Shown here: one piece after another, positions 1 to 9,400 of the stretch | Layout of the letters: every line of letters starts with the position of its first letter | How positions within the stretch are numbered: the stretch's first letter is position 1 | Source: QHXW01 sp963847515 | GTDB lineage: Bacteria > Acidobacteriota > Terriglobia > Bryobacterales > Bryobacteraceae | Assembly: GCA_963847515.1 (NCBI GenBank) | Contig: CAWKAA010000001.1 | Span: forward strand, 1,116,001-1,180,000 | Direction: 5' to 3' | DNA: 64,000 nt | Notes under the pieces: model-generated | Databases searched by the model: none | What the model saw: only the letters and a program-made list of their open reading frames with translations | Told to the model about the DNA's origin: nothing | Made by a program: the position numbers and the translations under genes

Positions 1-259
1 GGGGGTTCATGATCGGCCGGATCGAAACTTTCGCGTTGAACGCGAGAAACCAGGGCTCAGCGACGGCCGGAATCTCTGATGTGTCCTTCATGTCGAACAC
101 GATGGAGCCCGACCGTTGGCCGCTATCGTCCGCGAAGAAATAGGCCGCCTCCGGCTTGAGATCGGCTAAAATTTGTTCGACCGTAGAACCCAGGGTTCCG
201 GCCTTGGCGGCGGCATTTCCGGCCTCCACGGGAATCGATACTCGCAGCAACATTCGCAT
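1..259 (-). CDS. small conserved hypothetical protein (3' end outside window)
   Basis: The reading frame is open from an ATG at 259 down to the window edge, about 86 residues, with no stop reached. The start follows a strong AAAGGAGG ribosome site eight bases upstream. The product begins MRMLLRVSIPVEAGNAAA and contains AYFFADDSGQRSGSIVFD, which reads like a compact soluble alpha/beta protein with no signal peptide or membrane segment. It resembles small acidobacterial proteins of unknown function. I do not recognise a catalytic motif and assign no function. It is divergent from the methyltransferase gene that follows, so the 90 bp between them should hold both promoters. Confidence 0.6.
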   Translation of the reverse strand, partial: MRMLLRVSIPVEAGNAAAKAGTLGSTVEQILADLKPEAAYFFADDSGQRSGSIVFDMKDTSEIPAVAEPWFLAFNAKVSIRPIMNP

Positions 260-349
260 TATGGTTTCCTCCTTTAAGGAAAGGCGCCGAACGATTATAC
301 CCGACTGATGTTTGGATGAGTTTTTGCGAGGAGCGGCGGGAAGCAGATA

Positions 350-1207
350 ATGGATGCCATGTCCCTATCGGACGGCGAAATCACCCACGTCAGCGACACA
401 GCCCTCATGGTAGCCGCGGGCCGGGCGCTCGAATCCGAAAGTCCGGACGGCTTCGTGCACGATCCATTCGCGGCGCGGCTGGCGGGGGAGCGCGGTATGG
501 CGATCCTTCGGGGACACCCGCAACCCGAAATGATGCGCTTCGGGGTCGGCGTGCGCAGCCGTTTTGTCGATGAACTACTATTGGAGGCGCTGGCATCTAG
601 CCCGATCGCGACGGTTCTCAGCGTGGGGTGCGGTCTGGATACGCGGCCGTGGCGGCTCGAACTCCAGCCTGACCTGCGATGGATCGAAGTCGATTTCGCG
701 GACATGCTGGATTACAAGGACGCGCTGATGGCGGCGGAGACACCGCGATGCCGGCGGGAGCGTCTGACGGTGGATGTGAATGATGCCGCGCAACGGCGAA
801 CCATCTACGCAGCCGCGGGCGCGGCGCCGGCGCTCATGATCACGGAAGGCTTGCTGATGTATTTGCCTGCTCGGACGGTGGAAGCGCTGGCCGCGGAAGC
901 CTGGCAGGAAAGCGGCATCGTTCAGTGGATGAGCGATATCACGACAAGCGCGTTTGCGAAAGCGATCAATTTGGATACGATGCCGGTGCGCAAGGTCCAG
1001 GCGTCCGATTTTCTCGAAGGAGAGCAGATTCTCGACGCCGTCCGCCGGCACGGCTGGGTAACGGCGGCGCGGCGGAGCTACATCACCGATATGGCGTTTG
1101 CGATGGAGCGGATTCAGCGGCTGATGGGCGATCGCCCTCAGCCGGAGGGTCCGCCGCCAGTTCCACCGGACGACCCGACCGGAGTACACAGGTTTGCGCG
1201 GGAGTAG
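350..1207 (+). CDS. class I SAM-dependent methyltransferase, TIGR00027/leucine carboxyl methyltransferase type
   Basis: This 285-residue protein has the layout of the TIGR00027 family of putative methyltransferases, related to leucine carboxyl methyltransferase. Early residues contain the family-like FVHDPFAARLAG segment, and around residue 90 sits VLSVGCGLDTRPWRL, the glycine-rich SAM-binding loop. An acidic strand end follows (WIEVDF), and EGLLMYLP near residue 165 matches the post-II region. It should be a soluble cytoplasmic enzyme. The substrate cannot be told from sequence, and the family includes O-methyltransferases of secondary metabolism and polyketides. The start at 350 has a GGGAAG-like ribosome site; a second ATG three codons on is possible. 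It is convergent with the damaged sulfatase gene across a tandem repeat. Confidence 0.85.
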   Translation: MDAMSLSDGEITHVSDTALMVAAGRALESESPDGFVHDPFAARLAGERGMAILRGHPQPEMMRFGVGVRSRFVDELLLEALASSPIATVLSVGCGLDTRPWRLELQPDLRWIEVDFADMLDYKDALMAAETPRCRRERLTVDVNDAAQRRTIYAAAGAAPALMITEGLLMYLPARTVEALAAEAWQESGIVQWMSDITTSAFAKAINLDTMPVRKVQASDFLEGEQILDAVRRHGWVTAARRSYITDMAFAMERIQRLMGDRPQPEGPPPVPPDDPTGVHRFARE

Positions 1208-1390
1208 AGCGTTCGCCGATCAGTTCTGCGACGCTGTGATCCAGCGCGGCGTTTCCGCGGATTGGTATTCTTGGCTTAGCGGCGGCCGCCAACAGGGAAG
1301 CGGCCGGCGCTGCGACGAAGTTCCGCCAAATGGGGAGAATCTACAGATTCGGCCTGGCTGCATCTTTGAGCCGAGCAACCTCGAGCGAGT

Positions 1391-1712
1391 GCAACCGCTC
1401 GTTTCCACTCGCGGCTCAGCAAGCTGTCTGGTAGCAAGGGGCCCTCTGGCTTCCGTTGCGGTGGATGCGGAGCTTGGGATTCGCGAGCGCGCAACCGCTC
1501 GTTTCCACTCACGGCTCGGCAAGCTGTCTGGTGGCAAGGGGCCCTCTGGCTTCCGTTGCGGTGGATGTGGAGCTTGGGATTCGCGAGCAGTCCAACCGCT
1601 CGTTTCCACTCGCGGCTCGGCAAGCTGTCTTGGTAGCAAAGGGCCGTCTGGCTTCCGTTGCGGTGGGGTGGGACTACCGCTCGTTTCAAGGGGCCGTCTG
1701 GCTTGCGTTGAA
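1391..1712. repeat. tandem repeat, 100-101 bp unit, about three copies plus a collapsed fourth
   Basis: The motif GCAACCGCTCGTTTCCACTC starts at 1391 and recurs at 1491 and, in altered form, at 1591, so the period is 100 then 101 bp. Each unit also contains CAAGCTGTCTGGTAGCAAGG and GGCTTCCGTTGCGGTGGATG. The third unit degenerates after about 1670, and a shortened fourth with an internal deletion (ACCGCTCGTTTC joined to AAGGGGCCGTCTGG) ends just before the sulfatase stop codon. The block lies between two convergent genes. Frames run open through it, but their repetitive translations are not real proteins. A diverged copy of the first 26 bases occurs at 13562, which suggests a dispersed element that expanded locally. 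Confidence 0.85.
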
Positions 1713-1714
1713 GC

Positions 1715-4033
1715 CTACTGCTTGCCACCGATATATCCGAGGCTGCGCAATTGCTCGAGTGTCTTAGCGTCCATGGTGGCTTTAGCGCCGCGGCCTAGGA
1801 AACTCTTGATCTGCTTCTCCGCATCCAGCCACTTGGCGATCTCCGTCATCATTCGGCCGGCCTCCGCGGGATGTTTCGCCGCCACGTTGTTCGAGTCGCC
1901 TGCGATCGGTCCGGCGGTCGTACAGCTCGAGCTTGTTCATGCCCACTTCCTTGGCCTTATCGCGGTAAATGAGTTTCCAATTGCTATCCAGCAGGGCCAC
2001 GGTGTCGGTCCCGTTTTCCGGCACGAAACCCTTGGCATGAGGGCTGGCGTACCGTGAGGTGATCACTGGCCCGCGCCTTTAAAAGGGCTGCCCTTTGGCG
2101 AACGGCGCCAGGCTCTGCCCCTGTACCATGTCGGGGATTTTGACGGCTCAGGAGGTCGAGCACGGTGGGCATCACGTCGATCAACTGCACGGGTTCGGTT
2201 ACTCTTCTGGCCGACGGAATCAATTTCGGATTCCACATCAGGAGAACACCATGGGCCAGCTCCTGGTAAAGCGACTGGCCATGCGCGGTCCATCCGTGTT
2301 CCCAGAACTCCTCGCCATGATCGGAGACCACGACGATAAGGGTGTTGTCCAAAAGGCCGAGCTGTTTCAGTTTCGCGACTAACTGTTCCAGGCTCCAATC
2401 GTTGTGCAGAATCTCGCCATCGTAACGGTCAATGGCCTGATGGATGAAGCGATCGGGATTTACTCCATTGCGCAGGCAACCGGCGCGGTTCACCACGGCA
2501 CCGCCGCCGTACTCTCTCTTATCCACCAATCGCTTGTAAGTACGGTTGAAATCGACCGTCTCCGCGGGGTTCGCGAACTTCTCTTCAAAGCCCGCGGGTG
2601 GACGGTACGGGGCGTGAGGATCGGTCGTGTGGACGTAAAGAAAAAAGGGTTCCTCGCGATGCTCGTCCAGCCACGGAAAGACGATCTTGTTCACCGCGGC
2701 CGAGTCCGTGCCGCGATCTTCGGCATCCTTGCGATATCGCTGAATCACAGCCCACTCGTCGAGATAATCGAAGCCGCGCTGCAAACCGGAAACGCGGCCG
2801 GCAAATGGATTCGCCACAATGCCCGCGGTGACGTAGCCCGCGGCCCGCAGTTCCCCGGCCATGGTGGCTGCGCCTTTGGGGATCGTGTCGTAATCGTTCA
2901 CGATACCGTGTGAGAAAGAGTAGAGCGAAGTGAGGAGAGATGCGGTGGAGGGTTTCGTCCAGGTTGCTTGCACCTGGCAATTTTCGAACACCAGGCCTGT
3001 CGTCCCCAATTTTTTCAAGAACGGAGTGGTGTCGCGGGCATAGCCGTAGAGGCTGGCGTGATCGGCCCGCAGCGTATCGATCATGTAGATGAGGACGTTT
3101 GGGCGTTTGGGGGCTTTGCTGGTGAGCAGCGGATTGGCCCACAACGCGACCGTGCCCTGTTTTTCCGCGCTGGTTTCGAATGCCAGTTTGACGCTACGGC
3201 CACCATAGGACGAAAGATCCACGCCGGCGTCTTCCCAAGAATCCGGGTCGGTGACAGTCTTAAAGTAGAGTTCCGACGATCCATCCGCCGTCAGGCGAAA
3301 CTTGACCGGGCTCTTTTTTTCGGTGATGCCGATTCCGAAATGCAGGCGAGCGTTCTTGGGGACTGGGATTTCGAACGTGACAGTGGACGGCGAGTGTACG
3401 TATAGCGTGTTGCGATATTCTTCCTGCTTGCCGATGAACTGGCGGCCGGCAGCCTGCGGAAAATCGGCCTTTCGCGGAATCAACGCAATCGACTGGATGG
3501 CCACCAGATCGAACAGCCCATCGGTGGGCATGAAAGCCAACGGCCGGGTGCCGGAGTCATTAATGTGTATGTCGAATCGGTAATCATGGTACTCGCGCAA
3601 AGACCCGATTTTCTGCTTGTATTCCTCATTGCCTATCTTGATCTTGATCTCATGGCCGCCTTCGGCAAGCATGCGGACCTCGACGGCTTCGTACCGGCTC
3701 CAGTCGATCACAGGCTGGCCAGGCGCTTGAATCACCGGAGTGCTGCCCTCGCCTTTCACCACAAGATCACCCTGGCGAAAACCCATGCGCCCCCTGAGTA
3801 GCATCCCAGGTAATGTCGTTTTCGGAGTTGAAGTTGTGCCAGACGATCGGATCGGCCATCAGGGCCGAAGAAGGCACGGGCGACGCTGAAACCGTGGCCG
3901 CGCTCTGGAACTCGTCATCGAAGCGGTAGGGTTTGAAGAGGTCTGCGGCGGGCTGAGGCGGAGCTGGCGCTTTTCGGCAGCCGGCTGCCAGAATGAGCAA
4001 GCCCGCACATCCTAAGCATGAGACAAGACGCAC
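1715..4033 (-). pseudogene. lipoprotein sulfatase-fold hydrolase, interrupted by at least four lesions
   Basis: This is a tandem paralogue of the gene at 4061-6388, and the alignment locates the damage. It starts at 4033 with a lipoprotein signal ending LAAGCRK. One extra base near 3800 breaks the frame just before RGRMGFRQGD. The frame is lost again near 2145 after VLDLL, an in-frame TAA lies at 2079-2081 where the paralogue has AAA, and another shift occurs near 1893 after ELYDRRTDR. The C-terminus then resumes and ends LRSLGYIGGKQ at 1715. Alkaline-phosphatase-fold motifs survive: MIDTLRADHASLYGY, TWTKPSTASLLTSLY, TTDPHAPYRPP and VVSDHGEEFWEHG. Nearly the whole length is still recognisable, so sequence error is possible, but four lesions in one member of a pair also fits decay of a redundant copy. 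Confidence 0.75.
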
Positions 4034-4060
4034 TATACAATTTTCCCGTACGCTTCCACG

Positions 4061-6388
4061 TTATGGCTTTCCACCGAGATATCCCAGACTGCGCAATCTA
4101 TCCAACGTTTGCTGGTCCACGGCGGCTTTAGCGCCATGACCGAGAGCGCTCCGTGTCTTTTTCTGGGCGGCCGTCCATTTAGTGATCCCAGTCATCATCC
4201 GGCCAACTTGTTGCGGGTACTGAGCGGAGACATTCTTCGTCTCTCCGCGATCCGAACGGCGATCGTAAAGCTCCACGTTGTTCAGTCCCACGAGTTTACC
4301 GTTCTCGCGGTAAACGAGCTTCCAGCTTGCATCCAGAAGGGCCACCGAATCGATATGGTTCTCGGGATCGAGCTCGTTGTGCTGGCCGTATGGGTGGGCA
4401 AAACGCGATGTCATCACCGGGCCGTTCCTTTTAAACGGCTGCCCTTTGGCGAGAGGCGCCAGGCTCTGTCCTTCCACAGCGTCCGGAATCTTGAGCTCGA
4501 GCAGATCGAGGACGGTGGGCATCACGTCGATCAACTGCACCGGCTCGCTGACTCGTCGGGGAGTGGGAATCAGTCTTGGGTTCCACATCAGGAGCACTCC
4601 ATGAGCCAGCTCCTGGTAAAGCGATTGTCCGTGACCGGTCCAACCGTGATCCCAGAACTCTTCGCCATGATCGGAGACTACGATGATCAGCGTGTTTTCC
4701 AGAATGCCGAGTTCCTTCAGCTTGCGCAGCAACTGCTCCAGGCTCCAGTCGTTGTGAAGGATCTTGCCGTCGTAGCGATCGATGGCGCGCTGGATAAATC
4801 GGTCGGGATCGACTCCGCCCTGAATGCAGAGGGCGCGGCTGATTCCAAAGCCGCCATGAGTCAAGGCCCTCTCTTTCAGTTTCTTGAAATCGCGGTCGAA
4901 CTCCGCGGATTCGGCGGGGTTCGCGAACTTCTCTTCGAATCCGGCGGGGGGCCGGTAAGGCGCATGCGGATCGGTTGCGTGCGCGTAGAGGAAGAACGGC
5001 TCATCCCGATGCTGCTCGAGCCACCGAAACGCGATTTTGTTTACGGCGGCTGAGTCCGTGGCGCGATCCTCTTTCTCGTTTGCGTATCGTTCGACCGCCT
5101 GCCACTCCGACACGTAATCGAATCCCCGCTGCAAAGCCGAAATCCGGCCGGCGAGCGGGTTGGCCAGAACGCTCGCGGTAACGTAACCTGCGGCACGCAA
5201 CTGCTCGGCCAGGGTGGCGGATCCCTTGGGAATGGTGTCATCGTCGCGAACGATTCCATGGGTGTAAGAGTAAAGCGAAGTCATCAGCGACGCGACGGAC
5301 GGTTTGGTCCAGGTCGCCTGCACGGTGCAGTCATCGAAAACTAAAGCTTGCCCTCCGAGTTTCTTGAGGTAAGGCGTCGTGTCGCGCGCGTAACCGTAGA
5401 GGCTGGTATGATCGGCGCGCAGCGTATCGATCATGTAGAGGAGCACATTCGGTTTTTGGGCGCCTTTGGTGGTAAGCAGCGGGTTGGCCCACAGGCCTAC
5501 CGTGCCCGGCTTTTCGGCGCTGGTCTGAAAAGCCAGCTTGATGTTTCGGCCAGCATACGATGCAAGATCTACGTCCGCGTCTTCCCACGAATCGGGATCA
5601 GACAGAGTCTTCGAATAGAGTTCCTGCGAGTCCGCCGCCACGCGAAAGGTAACCGGACCGTTTCTTTCTGTGATGCCCAAACCGAAATGCAACCGAGCGC
5701 CTTTCGGTACGTTGATTTTGTAGGTGAGTGCGGATGGAGAATGCACGTAGAGCGTGTTGCGATACTCTTCGCGTTTGCCAATCACCTGGCGGCCTGCCGC
5801 TTGGGGAAACTCCGCGTGATTGGGGGTGAGCTCGATGGAGTGGATGGCTACCAGATCGTTGAGGCCGTCGGTGGGCATGATGAGGAGGGGCTGGCCGTCC
5901 GGCGGGGTATCGGCCTGGATGTCGAAACGGTAAAGGTTGTATTGGCCGGGCGGGCCGAGTGGCTGTTTGAATTCGTGATCGCCGATTTTGATTTTGATTT
6001 CATGGCCGCCTTCGGCCAGCATGCGGATTTGCACGGCTTGATAGAGATGCCAGGCGATCGGCTCTTTTTTCGGCGACAGAATGACGGGCGTATTGCCCTC
6101 GCCCTTCAGCACCAGATCGCCTTTGCGGAACCCCATGCGGCCGCGCAGCAGGTTCCAGGTGATATCGCTTTCGGAGAAGAAATTGTGCCAGATGATGGGA
6201 TCGGCAACTAGAGCTGCGGATTGCAGGGACGATGCCGTGATCGTGGCTGAGGAGTCGAAATTGTCGTCGAAGCGATAGGGCTTAGAGTCAACCGATGCTG
6301 ACGGCGGCGGGCCGGATGCGTTGTGGCAGCCTGCAGATAGAATGACCAGACAAACAAAAAGAGGGCGCAGAGTGCTATTTTCGCGCAC
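4061..6388 (-). CDS. lipoprotein, sulfatase/alkaline-phosphatase-fold hydrolase with Thr at the nucleophile position
   Basis: This is an intact 775-residue paralogue of the preceding gene. A lipobox (LSAGCHN near residue 20) predicts export and lipid anchoring. Residues about 30-300 form a beta-rich N-terminal region with no recognised family. From about 310 the sulfatase domain begins: LLYMIDTLRADHTSLYGY (metal-binding Asp), then TWTKPSVASLMTSLY, ATDPHAPYRPP, and VVSDHGEEFWDHGWTGHG. At the place where type I sulfatases have Cys or Ser of C/S-x-P-S-R, this protein has Thr and lacks the Arg, so formylglycine activation is not expected. Thr nucleophiles are known in LtaS-like phosphotransferases and phosphodiesterases of the same fold. 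Sulfatase activity is therefore uncertain. It probably acts outside the cytoplasm, next to the receptor gene encoded upstream on the same strand. Confidence 0.82.
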   Translation of the reverse strand: MRENSTLRPLFVCLVILSAGCHNASGPPPSASVDSKPYRFDDNFDSSATITASSLQSAALVADPIIWHNFFSESDITWNLLRGRMGFRKGDLVLKGEGNTPVILSPKKEPIAWHLYQAVQIRMLAEGGHEIKIKIGDHEFKQPLGPPGQYNLYRFDIQADTPPDGQPLLIMPTDGLNDLVAIHSIELTPNHAEFPQAAGRQVIGKREEYRNTLYVHSPSALTYKINVPKGARLHFGLGITERNGPVTFRVAADSQELYSKTLSDPDSWEDADVDLASYAGRNIKLAFQTSAEKPGTVGLWANPLLTTKGAQKPNVLLYMIDTLRADHTSLYGYARDTTPYLKKLGGQALVFDDCTVQATWTKPSVASLMTSLYSYTHGIVRDDDTIPKGSATLAEQLRAAGYVTASVLANPLAGRISALQRGFDYVSEWQAVERYANEKEDRATDSAAVNKIAFRWLEQHRDEPFFLYAHATDPHAPYRPPAGFEEKFANPAESAEFDRDFKKLKERALTHGGFGISRALCIQGGVDPDRFIQRAIDRYDGKILHNDWSLEQLLRKLKELGILENTLIIVVSDHGEEFWDHGWTGHGQSLYQELAHGVLLMWNPRLIPTPRRVSEPVQLIDVMPTVLDLLELKIPDAVEGQSLAPLAKGQPFKRNGPVMTSRFAHPYGQHNELDPENHIDSVALLDASWKLVYRENGKLVGLNNVELYDRRSDRGETKNVSAQYPQQVGRMMTGITKWTAAQKKTRSALGHGAKAAVDQQTLDRLRSLGYLGGKP

Positions 6389-6420
6389 TCTGCGTCTCTC
6401 GGGTCAATAGCTGGTTCCCG

Positions 6421-9400
6421 CTAGAACTCCAAGCGCAACGAGAACTGAATGATGCGCGGATCATTCACCTGCTTGCTGAGGTTCAATAAGCCGGTGTTCG
6501 TATTCAGGTTGGATGTGCCGTTAGTGTTCAGAGAACCAGGAAGATAGAAAACCGGGTGGTTGAATACGTTGAAAAAGTCAGAAGTGAATCGCAGCCTAAG
6601 CCTCTCTTTGATCTCGAAGTACTTGAAAAGTGAGAGATCCTCGTTCCAAGCGCCCGGGCTAAGGAAAAAGTATCCGGGGTTCCAGGTGAAGTTATCGGTT
6701 ACGGAGGTTTCGACAATCTGACCGTTGGCAAGTCTCACCAACACCAGGTTGCTGAAGTTGGCGCCTACAGGATGCAGCGTGCGGTTGGAGCGGTTAACCG
6801 GGACGAGCTGCTCGAGCTGGCTCAGATTAACGCCCGTTGCTTGCGTCGGATCGAAGTCGCCCTTGAACCAGAGTTGCTGGTTGTGTCCGAAGATGTTCAG
6901 GTCCATCTGCTGGTTGGAATTGAGCACTGGGTTTCCGAACAAATATTCGCTATTGGCAGGCAGCCCAGAGCTGGTCGTGTTGACGCCCATCCAGCTTCCG
7001 CTTTGCCAACTGCCGATAAACGCAACCTGCCATCCGCCGACGACCTGGTTCAGCGGACCGGATACGTGATTTGCGAAGTGTTTGCCCTTACCAAATGGAA
7101 GCTCATAGATGCCATTCCATTTGATCATCTGGGGCGGAACCTGCCCCGAGTTCGCGTACACCAGCTTGAGGCGCTGGCTCAAGGTCAGGTTCGGTTCTCC
7201 GAGGATTGTCGCGTTTAGCGGTACCAGAGCGCCGTCACCTCCGTCGCTGAACCCGCCTGAATCGCTAGTGGTCAGAATGTGGTCGTAAGTATAGGACCAC
7301 TGGAAGCTGAGGCCGCTCGAAAAGCGGCGTTCCACTTGCGCCTGAACCGAGTGCGAGTTCGAATAGCCGACATGGGATTCAACGGTACCGTTCCAGTTGA
7401 TGTTGGGCCGGCGCTGGTCTGTCCCGTTCGCGCCGGGCAGGATCTGGAGACCGGTTCTATTCTCGTAATTCAAGGCTGATTCCGCGCTGTTCCAGGCCAG
7501 GCGTTGCTCCAGATTGCTGCCGTGATTGCCGATGTAACTCAGGCGCAACGACGTGTTTTTCATCAACTCCCGCTCGATCGTGAACGTCCATTGCTGCATG
7601 CGGTCGTCGTTCCAGTTGTGCGGGTCAAAGATAAATATGCTCGCGGAATTGGTGGAGATGCTCTGAATGCCAGTCGTGTTGACGGTCGCGCCCGGAAGAT
7701 AATAGGCGGAGCTCGGTGCATTGAGGAGCGAGTAATTCGGAATGGCTCCGTTCAGGCATGAGCCACCCAAGGGCTCGCAGGAACTATCCAAATGGTTCGA
7801 GAAGTCCAGGTTCAACGGCGGATTGGTCCGGGACGCTTGCAGGATTTGGGAGAGCGGCATGGGCCAGTAGAACATACCGTAGCCGCCACGAATCACCCAT
7901 TTGTCGGAAACCCTGTAGGCCGCGGAGAGCCTGGGGCCAAGATCGCTCCACACGTTGGGAATTAGGGCTTTCGGGAAGCCTGACACGGAATCGGCGGTTA
8001 CCCAAGATAATCCGCGTTGAGCCCATGATGCCAGCACGCCAGATGGGATATTCGGCAGGCTATTGATAGAGGTGCTGCCCGGACTAATCACGGTAAAGCC
8101 GGGATAATTATTCGGGTCCAGACTCACCAAACGATTTTGCGCCTCGTGGTACGGGCTCCAGTGGTCCCACCGAAGGCCAGCGGTGACCGTAAGCCGCGGA
8201 CTTACCTTCCAGGTATCGTTGACATATAGGCCGATTTCTTTTTGCTGGAAGTAGAAATAGCCGCGGTTGTATTGATCACGGAGCGTGGTGGGCAGCCCCA
8301 ATAAAATGCCGGCATACCCAGTACCGGTATATGGCGCCTGGGCCTGGGCGGATGGATCGTAGAGCCCGGTCCAGGAAGAGTAGAAACTGTGAGAGCCTTC
8401 CGCCTGCTGCAGTTCTTCGACGTTGTTGTATTCCTTCCGTCCCTTGAACCCAAACTTTACACTGTGCTTGCCCTTGATCCAGGTGACGTTGTCATCAATC
8501 TCGTAGGAGGTCAAGTTCTGGTGGTGGTTGTTATCGCCGTCCCACCCTCCGTAATACAACATGTTGCTGAAGGGATCTCCTGAACCGGCGGCGTACACGG
8601 TTGGCCAGCCCGTGACGCCGAACGGGTTTGGCAACCCCAACTTATCCGCCCATTTGGTGCTGTCGCCCAGGGTTCCATAGTGAGTGGCGGAGCGAAAGGC
8701 GGAGAGTTGCAGTTCATTAATGAAGGCCGGGGAAAAAATGTGATTCCAGCGAAGGCTGGGCGAGTAAGTAGCGATATCCTCCTCACCGCTGCCCCCACAG
8801 TTCGTGCAGCCGGGAGGAGGATAACCGTACCGTCCGCCGTACAGGGCGTTAAAGTTGGGCGATTGCGTGTAGCGCCCAGAAATGCTGTCCTTCTCCGAAA
8901 AATTGTGGTCGATCTTGACAGTCCACGTGTGCTGATTGGTGAGATTCGGGTAGTAAGTCTGGAAATTCTGCTCGGTCCACGGGTTGAGGTTGCCACCAAT
9001 ATTCGGCGTGGGCGTCACGCTTTGGAAGATCTTTGCGTAGGGGCTCAAACGGGTCTGCGGGATTACATTGTTGGGGAAGGGCGTTCGGGTCCCATTCGGT
9101 CCGGTGGTGCTGGCCGGGTCGTAGATTACGTACTTGTTACCGTTGAAATCCGTGATATTGCTGAGGTCGCCATTCCACATTGCGGCTGTCGGAACGGCCG
9201 TGATCGCGTAGTTATTCTGACGAAGTTTCATGCCTTCCCAGTCGACCATCCAGAACGTTTTGTTCTTGCCATTGTAAAGGTGCGGGATCAGTACGGGTCC
9301 GCCCGCGTAGCCGCCGAACTCGTTGCGGATTAATTTTGCCGAAGTGTTACCGTCCTGAACAGCGCGGGCCCGCAGGCCGTCGGCGTTATCGCGAAACGTC

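Noticed and set aside
1391..1712. Possible CRISPR array
   Set aside because: The 100-bp units are contiguous and nearly identical throughout, with no constant-repeat/variable-spacer pattern and no cas gene.
1194..2057. Long open frame through the 100-bp repeat block
   Set aside because: Its translation is a low-complexity periodic copy of the repeat and then runs antisense to the sulfatase gene; there is no ribosome site or family.
8680..9333. Open frames on the plus strand across the receptor gene
   Set aside because: They are antisense shadows of a well-supported TonB-dependent receptor and show no start signal or motif.
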